Positions 1-11,156 of a stretch of DNA of 28,053 nt are shown here, one piece after another; position 1 is the first letter of the stretch; each line of letters starts with the position of its first letter. The translations under genes were made by a program, and so were the position numbers. This DNA comes from Cytidiella melzeri (taxonomy: Eukaryota > Basidiomycota > Agaricomycetes > Polyporales > Irpicaceae): the NCBI GenBank assembly GCA_022592445.1, contig JABYQR010000483.1, positions 1-28,053 of the forward strand. Reading direction: 5' to 3'. The notes under the pieces were generated by a model, which did not search any database, had not been told where the DNA came from, and was given only the letters and a program-made list of their open reading frames with translations.

Positions 1-1739
1 CGTCTCCAGTCTATGTGGGCTGCTACTGAACAGGAGATTGAGGGGACGACTCGGGCTTGTGGTAACAAGGTCCCCTACAAAGGCAAAGGCAAAGCAAAAG
101 CTGACGCCGGCGCTGTTCTCTCTGACGAGCAGCTCGTCATGCTGGCAGCAGCAGTTACGTCTCAGGGGGAGCCTTGTACCTACCGGCAGGCTATGGGTTC
201 ACCTGATCGAGATGACTGGCGTGCAGCTATGGAGGCCGAAATCAAAGGTCTCCAGGACACTGGAACATGGAAACTAGTCGATTTGCCCCCTGGTCGCAAG
301 GCGATCAAGAGCAAATGGGTTTACAAACTCAAACTTGACAAGGACGGTAATGTTGATCGTTATAAGGCACGTCTGGTAGCCAAGGGTTTTTAGCAAGTTC
401 AAGGCATCAATTTCACAGACACCTTCGCTCCCGTCGCCCGTCTGGAGTCTTGGAGATACCTCGTCGCTTTGGCAGCTATTCTAGACTGGAAAATTCACCA
501 GATTGACTTCCAACAAGCCTATCTGAACGGATCTTTGGACAAGGAGGTTTACATGGAGCAACCTGAAGGGTTTGTACTGGATGAAGGCAAAGTATGCCGC
601 CTTCATAAGGCAATCTATGGCCTAAAGCAAGCAGGACGCCAATGGTTCCTCACGCTCAAGGCATGCCTCGAAGAACTTGGCTTCGTCTGTTATGACACAG
701 GTGATGTCGCCATTTTCACTTGTCGACAAGGGGGAGCCCTCCAAATTATTGTTTGCTACGTCGACGATCTCACTATTATGGGAAACAGTCTCACCCTCAT
801 CAAGGAGACCAAGGACGCTCTTCGTCGCCATTTTGATCTCAAAGACTTGGGCGAGCTCAAACACTATCTCGGTATTCGTATCACTCGGGATAGGGGGAGT
901 TGTCTCATTTACCTCGATCAAGAGGTCTACATAAATTCCGTTCTCAAACGCATGAGGACTCCAATCCTGCTTCCACACCACTTCCAACTGGTATCCAGTT
1001 GGTACACAACAAAAATCCCAAGGAACAGTGCGACCCAACACTTATCCACACCTACCGCAGCGTACTTGGCTCACTCATGTACGCCTCCCTTGGAACTCAA
1101 CCTGACATCTCGTACGCTGTTGCAAAGCTCTGTCAATACCAGTCCAACCCCTCGCAGCTGCATCTCCGCGCTGCGTATCATGTCCTTCACTACCTTTGTG
1201 GTACCTCCAGTCTCCAACTTTGTCTAGGCCATAATGATGAAGGCGTTGACGATCTTGTCGGTTACACTGATGCCAACTTTGCCGGCAACTTAGATGACTT
1301 GCTCTCCACATCTGGCTGGGTTTATTTCCTAGGCTATGGCACTGTCTGCTGGTCCTCGCGCAAACAACGTTCTGTGGCGAAGTCTACCTTCAACTCAGAA
1401 TACTTTGCGGCTCGCGAAGCTTGCGAGCAACTCAAGTGGTTGAAGATTCTCACTGACCAAATTGAGCAACCTCTTCCTCTACCTGTCGTCCTTCATTGCG
1501 ACAACATGAGTGCTGTAGACGCTTCCAAGTCCACCCACGTGAAGCATCGCTCCAAACATACTCGCGTCACTGCGCACACTGTTCACGAATGCGTCACTGA
1601 AGGCCTCGTCGAATTGGTTCAAATCCCTGGAGTTGACAACCCCGCCGACATCTTCACCAAGTCTTTACCGGATGAAGCTCACGTTTGTCACTCTGAGTCC
1701 TTAGGGCTCGTCCAGTTTCACCTCGCTGAGGGGGAGTAA
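1..1739 (+). pseudogene. Ty1/copia pol fragment (reverse transcriptase and RNase H), broken
   Basis: This is the C-terminal part of a copia polyprotein that copies element RNA into DNA; gag, protease and integrase would lie left of the window. The reading is open from base 1. Reverse-transcriptase blocks follow in order: the KSKWVYKLK and YKARLVAKGF region, FAPVARLES, the QAYLNG and YMEQPEGF blocks, YGLKQAGRQW, and catalytic YVDD at about 759-770. RNase H follows in another frame with YTDANFAG, NSEY and HCDN acidic-residue motifs, ending in a TAA at 1737-1739. Two lesions are visible: an in-frame TAG at 391-393 just after KGF, and a frameshift near 945-965, where the frame changes from the one ending at 1227 to the one ending at 1739. 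The element is therefore dead as read, unless the breaks are assembly errors. Confidence 0.93.
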
Positions 1740-2094
1740 TGGCTTTTCAGCTCCGGCTCACGGACTCGTAGTTACCGGACTCTCTTTTGTTTTCCGTATA
1801 TGGTTGCTCTATTGTTCTTTCTTCACGTGGACACATCTGTATCCTTTTTGGGTCGCCTGAGGGCTCTGTCTTATATACCATCACCCTCGCTCCTGACACT
1901 CCATCATGCTCTTTCTCCTTTGCACCTGGATTAACTCGCTCTGCTTGTGAGTCTTAGGTTCTTACGACGGCAAGTGGGATTACGACTGCGCATCACATCC
2001 CTGCCTCTAGACGTGTTGAATACATTCGACCGTCTTTATGTTATGGGTAGTGCTCTACTATAGTAAAGTTGAGCACACAGGAGTTGGGCTATGC
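1740..2094 (+). mobile_element. probable 3' LTR of the left copia element
   Basis: A purine-rich tract (GAGGGGGAG, about 1728-1736) ends the pol reading frame, as expected for the polypurine tract priming plus-strand synthesis. The following sequence begins TGGC at 1740 and a matching GCCA ends at 2094. A TATATA at 1872-1877 would be the LTR promoter. The 5' LTR is outside the window, so the right boundary rests only on the short inverted ends and is tentative. Confidence 0.5.
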
Positions 2095-2653
2095 CACGGT
2101 CATGTCGAGGTTATTCAATGGGCGCCCTCGCAAGACAAGTATTATTATTGACAATAACACCACATTATGAGCTGATTTTGTTCCCAACAGCACTTAAAAT
2201 CACTCATCATGTCTTATTTAGGAGAAAACCTACCATATCTGGGATATTCAGCCCAAAATTGTGCCATAAAAGTATGGGTTTTTGCTTTCAAAAAGGGATG
2301 GATTATGGAGTATGAGGGGTTTATGGGTTTTTAGCTCGATTTCTCCGCAAACCAAGTTGGTCGAGCTTACAATGTATGGGTTTTGAGGGGTTATGGGGTA
2401 TGAGGGATATGGGTTAAGAGGGGTTCGATTAGTGAGCATGGCTTAAACGAAAGAGAAAATCGCAACAGTGCACAGATCAACGCAAGCCTTATTCGTCCAA
2501 GCTCGAGCTTAATAGTAAATTACAACACGGCCATACGCCGGAGCGTGTATGGTATCGAATCAGAGCAGAAGAAAAACACTCCGCTCCTAAAAGTAATCAT
2601 GAACGGAGCGAATGTACGAAACCATGGCGGCAAAGCCAGGCCGATCACGGCTT
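2095..2653. other. non-coding stretch with G-rich repeats
   Basis: No credible gene is seen here. Between about 2270 and 2425 the plus strand is built from irregular copies of ATGGGTTTT, ATGAGGGGTT and similar G-run words, unlike the neighbouring coding DNA. The rest, up to the 3' end of the SMP/C2 gene, is unremarkable and probably includes that gene's 3' untranslated region. Confidence 0.6.
2387..2423 (+). other. predicted G-quadruplex motif
   Basis: Five G-runs are present (2387-2390, 2395-2398, 2404-2406, 2411-2413, 2420-2423), separated by loops of 4, 5, 4 and 6 bases. This satisfies the usual rule of at least four runs of three or more G with loops of 1-7. Whether it folds is inference. 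Confidence 0.6.
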
Positions 2654-5600
2654 TCAGACCTCCGAGTCAACCTGACTTCTATCCTTGTCGCCGTTCCCCA
2701 GGATCTTCGACTTCACCGACCCCATCCGTTTCTTCAGCCCCTCCTTGGACCACTTTCCGGTTCTCGCCGCCTGATACTGCATCACACCCCGATGCCGCAT
2801 AGCCAACTGATGCTGCTTCTCCGCGTCGATTTCCTTACGCTCCTTCCGGGTCAAGTCGTCCTTGTTCGATAGCTGCGCAGTGCGTTCGGCAATCGCTGCT
2901 TGGCCTTCGACGCGGTCGTATGCTTCGTAACGGCTGCATTAACAGGTGAAAAGAGCCCAGTAAGTAAAGAGATGAAGAGCGAGGTATCCGTGAACGTACT
3001 GCTTCTCGTTTTGGGTAGTTTGGCTGGAAGAACACAACGGTCAATACCCCTCAGCAACCCAAGAGAACCATGACTATACTCACTACTCTTCGTGATCAGG
3101 ATCCAACCCAGAATCAAGGACAAGAGTGCAGGTTAGGTACCCTACAATCTCGTACTGATGCGTCTTCGCCGTGTTTTCGTTAACTGTAAACCAGCAGTTA
3201 AGCCCCTACCCAACCCAGAAGATAATCTTGAGAAGACCCACTATAGTTTTGCCTCAGCTGCTTCATATTCGCGCTTTTCAACACAGGCACCCGCACGCTG
3301 GTCTCCTCATCGTCCGGGACGTCCTTGAACCACCACACCGCCACATAGTCCGAGTCCTGCCCAATCGGACCCACACCTCCAGACCCAATATGAAACTGCA
3401 CAGCAGACGAGTAGCGATTGTACACAGGCAGCCGGATCTTGTCGTTGTTGTCGTCGCCCAAATCCCACGTGACGCTTCCGTCGTCCCCGTCATCACGCAC
3501 GCTCGACGACGACAGCTTCTCTGACTCGTCCGTCGTGCAGATCTCGAGCTTTTTGGTCTTGAATCCACCGTGCCCCGCTTTGTACTCCGATGTCGGCTCG
3601 AGACGGATGGGACCAATGACCTCGAGGGTACCGGTGTCCCAGCCCAACATCTCACGGGGAAGATCTGTCTTCACCTGACGGAACATGAACGAGATGTTCG
3701 CGCGACCGTACCCTGCATTCGTTTCGGCATCAACATTTAGAACGACATCGTTTAGGCGGAATAAAAACTCACCGATGCCTTCCTGCAACGAGAACAGCCT
3801 TGTCACCTCCGAGCTATTCTTGAACAGCTCCGCGAGCTTCACAGTGACCACGCCCAAGACTGGATCTTTCTCCCTCACTCTTGCATCTCTCACTTGCACT
3901 CTCACCACCGTCTCCCTCCAATCTCTGATGAAGCGCTCCGTGCCAGCCTCGAAGTAGGGCATGCTCGAGTATTGCTTGACACGCGTCTTGTAAATCATGT
4001 CGTCGTTGATGATGATCTCGCAGTACGAATTCGGCAGATGTTCGCCTTCCTGGGAGGGCTCGGACGTGTCCTGACCAGATTGACCTTCACGGTTACCAGT
4101 GTTACCTTTGATATCTTGACGTTCAACTAATCGAACATAAATTGAAGAATTCAGCAGACAAAGGTAAGGGAAAGCATGTCAACATACGGTTGTTGATTTG
4201 GTGAATGACGACGCTCAAGACACCAGTCGGAATAGCAGCGTCGGGCGGAATGCGCAAAGCATCCGCCTCCGCCTGCGTGTCCGCAACAGAAGGCTTATCC
4301 TGCAGCTCCTCTTTGTGCTTCAGCTCGGCTGGCACGTTCGCGTTTGCCTCCTTCTTCAAGTCCTGGTTCAACGAAACCTTTTCACTGATCGTCAAAACCC
4401 CACGGTCAGAAACGCCAGTCTTTTTCCGTGAACGGCAAAACACTCACTAATATCCAACCTCCCAATACAATGTACCCGGCATGTCATTCGCATCCTCGAA
4501 CCCCCTAAGCTTGTCCTCCCTCGCATGCATTTTGCCCGGGTTCTTCATGAGATCCACGACAGGCACGTTCAGCCTCCCCACCAAGTCGTCCGCAGTCCTC
4601 TTATCGCTGTCCCACAACATAACACCCAAGTCCTCTTCACCCTTCACCTCGTCTTCCGTCACGAGCAACACAGCCGTCTCCTCCCACACAGGATTCAAGT
4701 CTCCTTCAATAATGCGAGTCGTATACAAAGGCTTTCCGAACTTGGAGTAGGCGACCACAATGTACGGGTCTGCGGAACGCATATTCTCGCGTTTGGTGGC
4801 CGAAGTCAGTGCCAAGGGGTTGTAGTTCTTGTCTTGAGGTGCGAGACCCACTGCGTGATGAATGTGGACAATGAGGACACCAAGGGCTTTTGTATCTTTG
4901 GGGACGTTGGCTCCGGCGAGGAGTTGGGCAAGGTTGAGGGTAAGTGACTTGGGGGCGATGTATTGGGCACAGGCCGCTGAAATGCCCATCTCGACAAACT
5001 TCTGAACCATGGGCAGGTCGAGGATGTTTGGGAGTTTCTTGGTGAAAGGTTCTACACTAACTTCAACCTACGGAACAATTAATATTCGCTGTAGGGATAT
5101 TCTCATCATGGCGACATACCTTTGGCACACCCATCAAAGTCACTGTCATATTCCTCACGAAGGGTGGCTGCTGTACAAACTGAATGCGCAACCTTGCCGT
5201 AGCTACGAATCCCTCCACGATGGCATAGATAGGTACGGGAATCTTGAACCAGTCGTATGCGCCAAGGAAGAACTCGAGCATGATGTGGATGTTGTGGAAT
5301 CGCAGCTTCGACTGCTGACCGGGAAGCGCTTGGTATGAGAGCGAGATTTCGTAGTTCTTAACGACATAGGTTTTTCAGTAACAAGAGCAAATGAGGCGGA
5401 TATTCGAAACACGTACGAGATAATCACCAGTTTGGTCGGTGTCTTCACCTTCAGCGCCTTCGCCACCTTCACCCCCTTTGTTCGCATCCATCTGCTGATC
5501 CTTACTTGCTTTATCTTTGTCCAAGCCGACCCACTCCTCGCGAGGGTAATCCGGGTGGCCAGGTTGATCAGGTAAAGCGCGCATGGATACGATTCGGAGT

Positions 5601-6666
5601 GGGTTAGTTCCCTGACCGATGTCTGCAATACGGACGGCATCGACAAATCCAGGCAAAGATGCCTGAAGAACATCTTCGACCATCTGCAATCACTTATCAG
5701 CAAACATTCATGTCAGGAACGGCAACGGCTTACGTCAACGATAGGAACAAACATGTCGGGGTTTATCAAACCCCAGACGAGCTTTAAGAGCGCATTGAGC
5801 CATTCCACGCTCTCTGGCGTCGGCGGACTGAACTCCTCCGCCCTCCTTCTCTCTGTATCCCACCTAACCCTCTCAACCTCCTTTTCGATCTTCCTTCCCG
5901 CGTTCTCGGCAGCTATCCACGCCACGATAGCAATGCTGGATATCAAACTAGACCTGGTGAACCACGCCAGCCAACCGATATGTTTTCCGCAGGCGGTGAA
6001 TATCCAGGCTACAAAACATAAGAGCGTCGTAACAATTGCACCAGTGCGGAGAATTGACTTGGCCTTTGCAGTTGAGACAGGTTCGACCTGGGGAGGGAAG
6101 GGCCGAAGGGCAATGTTGCCGACTTTGGCAGGGGCGGGGGCGGTGAAACGTGCATCTTGGTGCTTGTCGCCTGCATCTGGAGGGGCACGGAGGGCGGTGC
6201 CAGTTTTGGAGTGGTCTGAGGAGTCGAGCGAGGCGTTGTCCAGACCTTGCTGGCGGAAATCTACAAAGTAAGTTCAAAGACGGGATCAACGCGAGAGTAG
6301 GCGCAAGGTCGACAAACCGTTGAGATTTGGATCTCTGATTAAGACTTCCGTACCGGTGACGGGGTCCGTCGCCCACCTGTCTCCCTTCTGCTGACCGAGG
6401 TCTGTCGGTTTCTGACCCTTTGGAGGCTGCAACCGTTCCATGAGCGCTTTCTTCTCATCCTGACCCGACTTCTTTCGGTCTCCATGCTTTGGCTGAGGTG
6501 GAATGTCATCTCCGTTGGTATGGCCGTTGGCTGGAGCCTCGCTGTTGGCTGCAGGTTCGGGAGGCACTGCACCATTAAGGGCGCCTACAGCCGGCGTGGG
6601 GGGCAAGGATTTGTCATTCAGGACAAGGTTTGACTCTGTAGGGATGAGTCTGTCGCCTGCGCTCAT
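2654..6666 (-). CDS. SMP and C2 domain ER membrane protein, tricalbin/Mug190-like
   Basis: Likely a lipid-transfer tether at ER-plasma membrane contacts, 1141 aa. Exons (minus strand): 6666-6318, 6260-5734, 5683-5417, 5356-5120, 5067-4448, 4384-4188, 4126-3773, 3712-3242, 3183-3084, 3023-3000 and 2933-2654. All introns are GT-AG, 50-66 nt, and the exon sum is 3426 nt. The start is the ATG at 6664-6666. A disordered N-terminus is followed by two hydrophobic segments (about residues 186-206 and 217-237), forming an ER hairpin. A lipid-binding SMP domain follows (about 262-515). The first C2 domain (about 521-640) keeps SADPYIVV, LNPVWEE and WDSDKRTADD, so it can plausibly bind calcium. A second C2 starts near 721 and a diverged C2-like region spans about 865-1000. 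The tail is charged. The acidic insert inside SMP and the overall layout resemble fission-yeast Mug190 more than budding-yeast tricalbins. Exon 10 is only 24 nt. Confidence 0.9.
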
Positions 6667-7537
6667 CGTGCGAGGCTACGTTGTTGTTGTCGGGGGGAAG
6701 AAGGTTGTTTGGAGAGGGGAAGGCGGCACCCAAGCATGCTATATAGGTTTTGGGGATGATATCACTGGTGGATAGCCCAGGCACGTCGCTTGGACAGTTG
6801 GAGGGTTAGCTATGCACACCCAGATGATGTCACCTCTGAGCCGATCATTTAGCGTACTCACCTGCATTCGGCAGGTGTCGTTGTTCGCTCGCGACTTGTC
6901 CTCCAGCTGAGAGCGTAGACTACCGTATATCTAATGCGCCTTTGGCTCTCCTCAGCAGAAAATGGAGGTCAACGAACCATGCCACCGCGCGATACGATTC
7001 CGCTAATATCTTGATGGCGTCGGCTTTGGAGAGTATTCGAGTGTGAGAAATACTCCAGACACGAGCTTTCTGACATCAAGCCGAGGTTCGTTGCTCTGCA
7101 GGAGTCTGTTCGAACTCTGCTTGTAGTTGAGTGCAGTGTACAGTGTACTACACTGAGCACTGAAAGGTTGCGATGGGAGTGCCGACTTTCGGGCGGCCCG
7201 CTTTGTGATCCTTGATCATTTGGGTTGATCTGCGATCTGATACTTGTCAATGTGACACAGCGTTTCTTCGACCTCGCTATCACTATTCTCATTCCGCCTC
7301 CCAATCTCTCTCTCCTACCACCACCTCCTTGTCTCATTTCTCTTCTCATACTTGCAATATCCTCTTCTGTCACTGGTTGGCCCATATTCATTGACCCTTA
7401 CAATCAAACACCGCTCATAGCCAAGCTCGACATCAGCACCACACATATCATCACCTGCTCCTTCTTACTGGAAGGTGGTATCGACGACTTATAAAAGCAG
7501 TACCTGACACATACCGCACTCTTATCCATTCAAAGCC
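6667..7537. promoter_or_regulatory. divergent promoter region between the SMP/C2 gene and the small membrane-protein gene
   Basis: The two flanking genes are transcribed away from each other, so both promoters should lie in these 871 bp. On the minus strand TATATAG sits at 6740-6746, about 75 bp upstream of the SMP/C2 start. On the plus strand TATAAAAG sits at 7490-7497, about 41 bp upstream of the small gene's ATG. A pyrimidine-rich stretch covers about 7290-7380. An imperfect inverted repeat lies at 7130-7161. No other gene is convincing. Confidence 0.6.
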
Positions 7538-8052
7538 ATGGCTACCTGGTATGTGCTGCATCTTGTGAGCTTCGAGTCCCAGACTGACATGTACGGTGGA
7601 CACTCAGGGGCGACTACATTTCTCTCACCCTCGTGCGTTCTCCATCCTCTTGCTGATTTACACAGCCACTGGTCCCACGCATAATAAACGTATTACCTCA
7701 CCAGACACTCTCCATCATCGCTGCCCTCGTCTATGGTGTACTCTACCTGAACCAGAGTCTTCAAAAAGTCGTAACCTCCACCAAAGACCACCTACACAAC
7801 CGCGGAATTGACGTGTCAAAGAAAGGGGCGAGCGTTAAGACAAAGACGAAGCTGGGAAACAGAGAAGAGTACTTTGACGCAACGCAGAGGTGCGTATTCC
7901 CCTCGAGGGTTATTATACATTAACTCACCCTTGTGCTTAATAGGGGCATCGTCAAAGCTCTATCATCATCGAGCGTCGGACACGACTCACTTGACCGCAC
8001 ACGGTCGCAAGATAGCAAGAGCTCAGGGAAAAGCTCCCGTTCGCGAACATAA
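7538..8052 (+). CDS. small single-span membrane protein, unknown function
   Basis: A 109-aa product is assembled from four exons: 7538-7548, 7608-7632, 7705-7889 and 7944-8052. Introns are 59, 72 and 54 nt with GT-AG ends, and the exon sum is 330 nt. The first exon is only 11 nt, the second 25 nt. A hydrophobic segment at about residues 8-28 is followed by an amphipathic, basic cytosolic-type stretch and a Ser/Arg-rich tail that ends in SSRSRT. The layout suggests an N-terminally anchored organelle or ER protein. I do not recognise the family. A TATAAAAG box 41 bp upstream supports this start. A simple longest-ORF search would miss the gene because no single exon is long. Confidence 0.75.
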
Positions 8053-8635
8053 TTCTTGACATGGGATTTAGATTGGTGTAGAGCTACCGGTCGCAAATGG
8101 CGGACATACATGGCGGACTGTATTGTTGCACGCGTATCATCTCCTTCTCTCGCTTCGCTGGATCTTCCAAAATAATATTATTCATATCTTGCCCTCTCGT
8201 TTTGTCCAATCCCCACTTGCACATGTTATCAATCTGCAGTTCGACATTTGCACCCCTTACCTGCCACGATTCTTGGAACAGAGACTCTGGTTCGATTTTT
8301 CAGGCCGAAGAGTATAGAAACATACGACGCCTGCGAATCTCATATGTCGAACGTTCACTTCGAAAAAAAACCTCCGCTCACAGATGTTTTTGCGCTCCTG
8401 GAACTGTATAACTTACCTTTGCATGCGATACCATCATAAGTCATGAAAAGTGCATATGCGACAATGCAAAAGCGGCTGTGATAAGGCGACCTCGTCACCG
8501 TTTTGACTTTCCAGCCTGCGCTACCGTAGAGCAAAGTCAAGTATATCATAACAACGACACCCGTGCGCAGTCCTGCCTCCTGCCTCCTCCTCCTCCTCCT
8601 ACACAGCAACAGCCAGAGAAGACGAAAAGCTGCTT
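8053..8635. other. intergenic region between convergent genes
   Basis: This stretch lies between the 3' ends of the small membrane-protein gene and the eL14 gene. Open frames here do not look like protein. A short (TCC)n microsatellite covers about 8581-8600. Nothing else is evident. Confidence 0.6.
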
Positions 8636-9486
8636 TTATGCCTTCTTTGCCGCATGAACGCTCTTGTGCACGACATCTGACCTCCTCTTCTTCGCAATCA
8701 TAACGACAAAGCGCTGGAAGTCCGTGAGCTTCCGCCTCTTCTCGACAGATGCGCGTTTCTGTGCCCATGCTGACTTGGTCCACTTCTCGACGATGCCCTC
8801 GGCCTCGATCTGCTTCTTCACGACACCGGAGCCAGCGGCACGAGGGAGTTTTGTGAGGCGGAAGGGTGTAAGGGTGAGATGCTTGTAGGGGAAGGATTGG
8901 CGGGGGACACCTGTTGTGGGTCCGTCGATGATTGCCTGCATGGACGATTATAAGTTGAGTTGCGAAATGCGAGGTGGGAGAGCTGAGGTGATAATCACGC
9001 ACCCGGTTGTGGTCGATGACTTCGGCGATGACGGCAATGTTACCGGCTTGAGGGCCAGCCTTGAGGAGGACGACTGTAATGAGAGATGGAAGAAGAGGAT
9101 ACGTTAAGATTTTGCGCCTTTTACGAGTGGTTCTCGCCATCGAATTAGCCACGTACCACGCCCAACCTCGACGAAACGCGTGAAGTTTGATTCTGTTGCC
9201 TATTACACAGAAGAAGAGGACAGTCAGTACAATCGATCACTGAATCCACATCTTGAGGACCTCTGGGGATGTTGTCGCGGGATGCAGAAGCCCTCAAAAC
9301 ACCTTCCGATGCCTGCCTAAGTCATCCGTCCTCACATCCTGCCCATCCCTACAACCGGTATCAACAGAGAACGGCATCCGATACTCAAACATCCCATCCA
9401 CCCCCACCCTAGCCCTTTCAACACCGAATTTTGACACAGAAACGTCCAGCAAAGGTCGTAGAAGCGATTGCAATGCTTACCGCCAT
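8636..9486 (-). CDS. rpl14: 60S ribosomal protein eL14
   Basis: A 139-aa large-subunit ribosomal protein, close to the 138 aa of the yeast protein. Exons (minus strand): 9486-9481, 9199-9157, 9073-9003 and 8935-8636; the exon sum is 420 nt. Exon 1 encodes only Met-Ala, followed by a 281-nt first intron, which is long for this window; such early, long introns are common in fungal ribosomal protein genes. Recognisable family segments are FTRFVEVGRVVLL, AGNIAVIAEVIDHNRAIIDGP, and the basic C-terminal region starting at KRRKLTDFQRF. The start was chosen because ATGGCG is immediately followed by a GTAAGC donor that splices in frame to the conserved N-terminus. Confidence 0.95.
9393..9415 (-). other. 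G-quadruplex motif in eL14 intron 1, sense strand
   Basis: On the minus (transcribed-sense) strand, G-runs of 3, 3, 5 and 3 are separated by loops of 3, 1 and 5 bases (GGG-CTA-GGG-T-GGGGG-TGGAT-GGG). It would therefore be present in the eL14 pre-mRNA. Folding is not shown by the sequence itself. Confidence 0.65.
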
Positions 9487-9923
9487 TTAAGTGTCTTGAA
9501 GGAGTCGGGATCGTCGATATTTTGCGTCGGGGGCCTTGGTCGCTGTGCGCCAGTGCCGGAGCGATAAGCGCTTACCACAGAAATCGCTATCACGTGCCTT
9601 GAGCTAAAGCGAACGCTCGCGTCCGGCGCCTGAGGCCTGAGCTCCGAGCGAGGCTGCTTGCGCTCCTGCCAAGTCAACAGCAACATTGTTGCAGCTTCAC
9701 ATGAATGAGTTGGCATTGTAACCGACTTCGCTCTGGACGACTACGATGTTCCAGCAAGCACTCCCTGATTAAACAACAGTCAGACTACAGTACTGAACAT
9801 ACGACTTCCACAGCGGTAGTAAAGGAACGGCAAAACAGCATGGAACACGGGGGTATAAGTAGAGGTATATTAACAAAAACATAAGAAATAGGTGCATGTA
9901 AGATGAATCCTCTAGGACGCTCG
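9487..9923. promoter_or_regulatory. eL14 promoter region and 3' flank of the next gene
   Basis: These 437 bp separate the eL14 start from the 3' end of the upstream same-strand gene. A CACGTG core lies at 9591-9596, about 105 bp upstream of the eL14 ATG, and could be a bHLH-type binding site. No TATA box is clear. No gene is seen. Confidence 0.45.
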
Positions 9924-11156
9924 TCAATCTCCGCGCGTGGCCAAAAATACACCAGCCTCGCTGTTCTTTCTACCCGTCCTTCCGCCGCGGAAGCCTACGC
10001 TCGGGAAGCTGTCTGAGTCTTGATAGCGAGCGGGCCCGGCAGAGGGAAACTGCTGCTGGTGTGGTGATGTCAGGTCTTGTTCAGCAATTGCAGGGAATGT
10101 GGTCTGGTACGGTGGAGGGGTAGATATGGAATCAGACCGGGAGGTCGAGCTCGAGTGCTTCGACGACTTCGACTTCTTCTTTTGCTTCTTGGTCGAGTCA
10201 TTGAAACGAGCTGAAGGGGGCTGGCTATGAGAGTCCTGTGGATGACTGATATAATGATGGTTGTAGTGCGCTGGGTCAGCATTGGATACGGATCCCGAGG
10301 TGCGCGAACGAGAATCGGAGCCGTTGCTTGATCCGCCACCTACGCGAGTCGACTTGGAGTACACAAACCCATCAAAATCCGCGTCATCCTCGTCGACAGC
10401 TTCTTGAGGATAACTAGGTGAAGGCAGCGCGCGTTGGAATGCGCCATATCCATCCCCTGCCCCAGAAGATCGACCACCAGAGCTGTACGTGCCTGGACCT
10501 GAGGTGATAGGGCTAACCAGATCCCCGCTTCCCTGGGACCACCAGTGCTCAGCATATAATCACCTCAGGGGTAATGATACTTTGCACACCTGGAATCCCT
10601 CAAATTGTTCGCTCTCTCCTCGCTCAAGGGCGGCCGCCAACGCAGCTTTCTGCAACTTTCTCTCCTCCTTTCGTATCCGACGCTCCTCTCTGGCGCTCCT
10701 CTCTGCCTCCTCTGCTGCGGCGCTCTCCGCCATACGTGAAGCCGATAGCTGGGCTATAGTAGATGAATCCAAAACGGCTGCATCGGAATCAATGGTAGAC
10801 CTTGAGATAGTTCGCGCTCGAGGCCGTACGGCTGCCTCGTCTGCTTCGTCGTCTGGAAGACGAATTGGCGGCCTACCAAACGGGTAGAAACCGAACAACT
10901 TGATGCTCTTGCCAGGGCGACCACGCTTTTTGCGTTTCCCTCCCTGTCCAATGTTTGATTGCAACGACAATGTCTCAGCGTCGTCCGTATCTGCCAAGAG
11001 CCCTTCCAACTCATCCAAGCGTGCTCGGGGGACGAAGTCCGGGTCACGGTTACGATTGTGACCGTCCTCGCTGTCCTCGTCGTGTGAAGGTTGCAGACAC
11101 GTCAGACAAGGTGAGAGTGCAGCTCGTAGGCTATCCGACCACGAAAAGTCAGCCAT
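9924..11156 (-). CDS. conserved basidiomycete protein of unknown function, basic and disordered
   Basis: A 391-aa protein from two exons, 11156-10590 and 10532-9924, joined across a 57-nt GT-AG intron in phase 0 (FEGFQ to GSGD). The start is the ATG at 11154-11156, which has A at -3 and G at +4; the frame stays open upstream but has no ATG. Residues 1-22 begin MADFSWSDSL and contain a Cys-rich CLTC segment that could be palmitoylated. A basic GKRKKRGRPGK patch at about 73-83 resembles a nuclear signal or AT-hook core. A charged helix (about 140-185) looks coiled-coil, and a Ser/Lys-rich disordered C-terminal half follows. From memory, the MADFSW start and EFEGFQGSG segment recur in Agaricomycete hypothetical proteins; no function is known to me. 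Confidence 0.85.

Noticed and set aside
622..1041. 139-codon antisense open frame in the left copia element
   Set aside because: It lies opposite clear reverse-transcriptase motifs and has no protein-like features of its own.
1616..1626. GGTTCAAATCC, resembling a tRNA B box
   Set aside because: It lies inside the RNase H coding sequence and has no matching A box or cloverleaf.
6969..7391. 140-codon minus-strand open frame in the divergent promoter
   Set aside because: No protein-like motif or splice partner was found, and it spans pyrimidine-rich promoter sequence.
8355..9152. 265-codon open frame on the minus strand across the eL14 gene
   Set aside because: It reads through eL14 introns and runs in the wrong frame for the eL14 exons; the spliced eL14 model explains the region.
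9200..9480. Possible snoRNA in eL14 intron 1
   Set aside because: No convincing paired C (RUGAUGA) and D (CUGA) boxes with a terminal stem were found; the CTGA near the 3' end fits the branch point.
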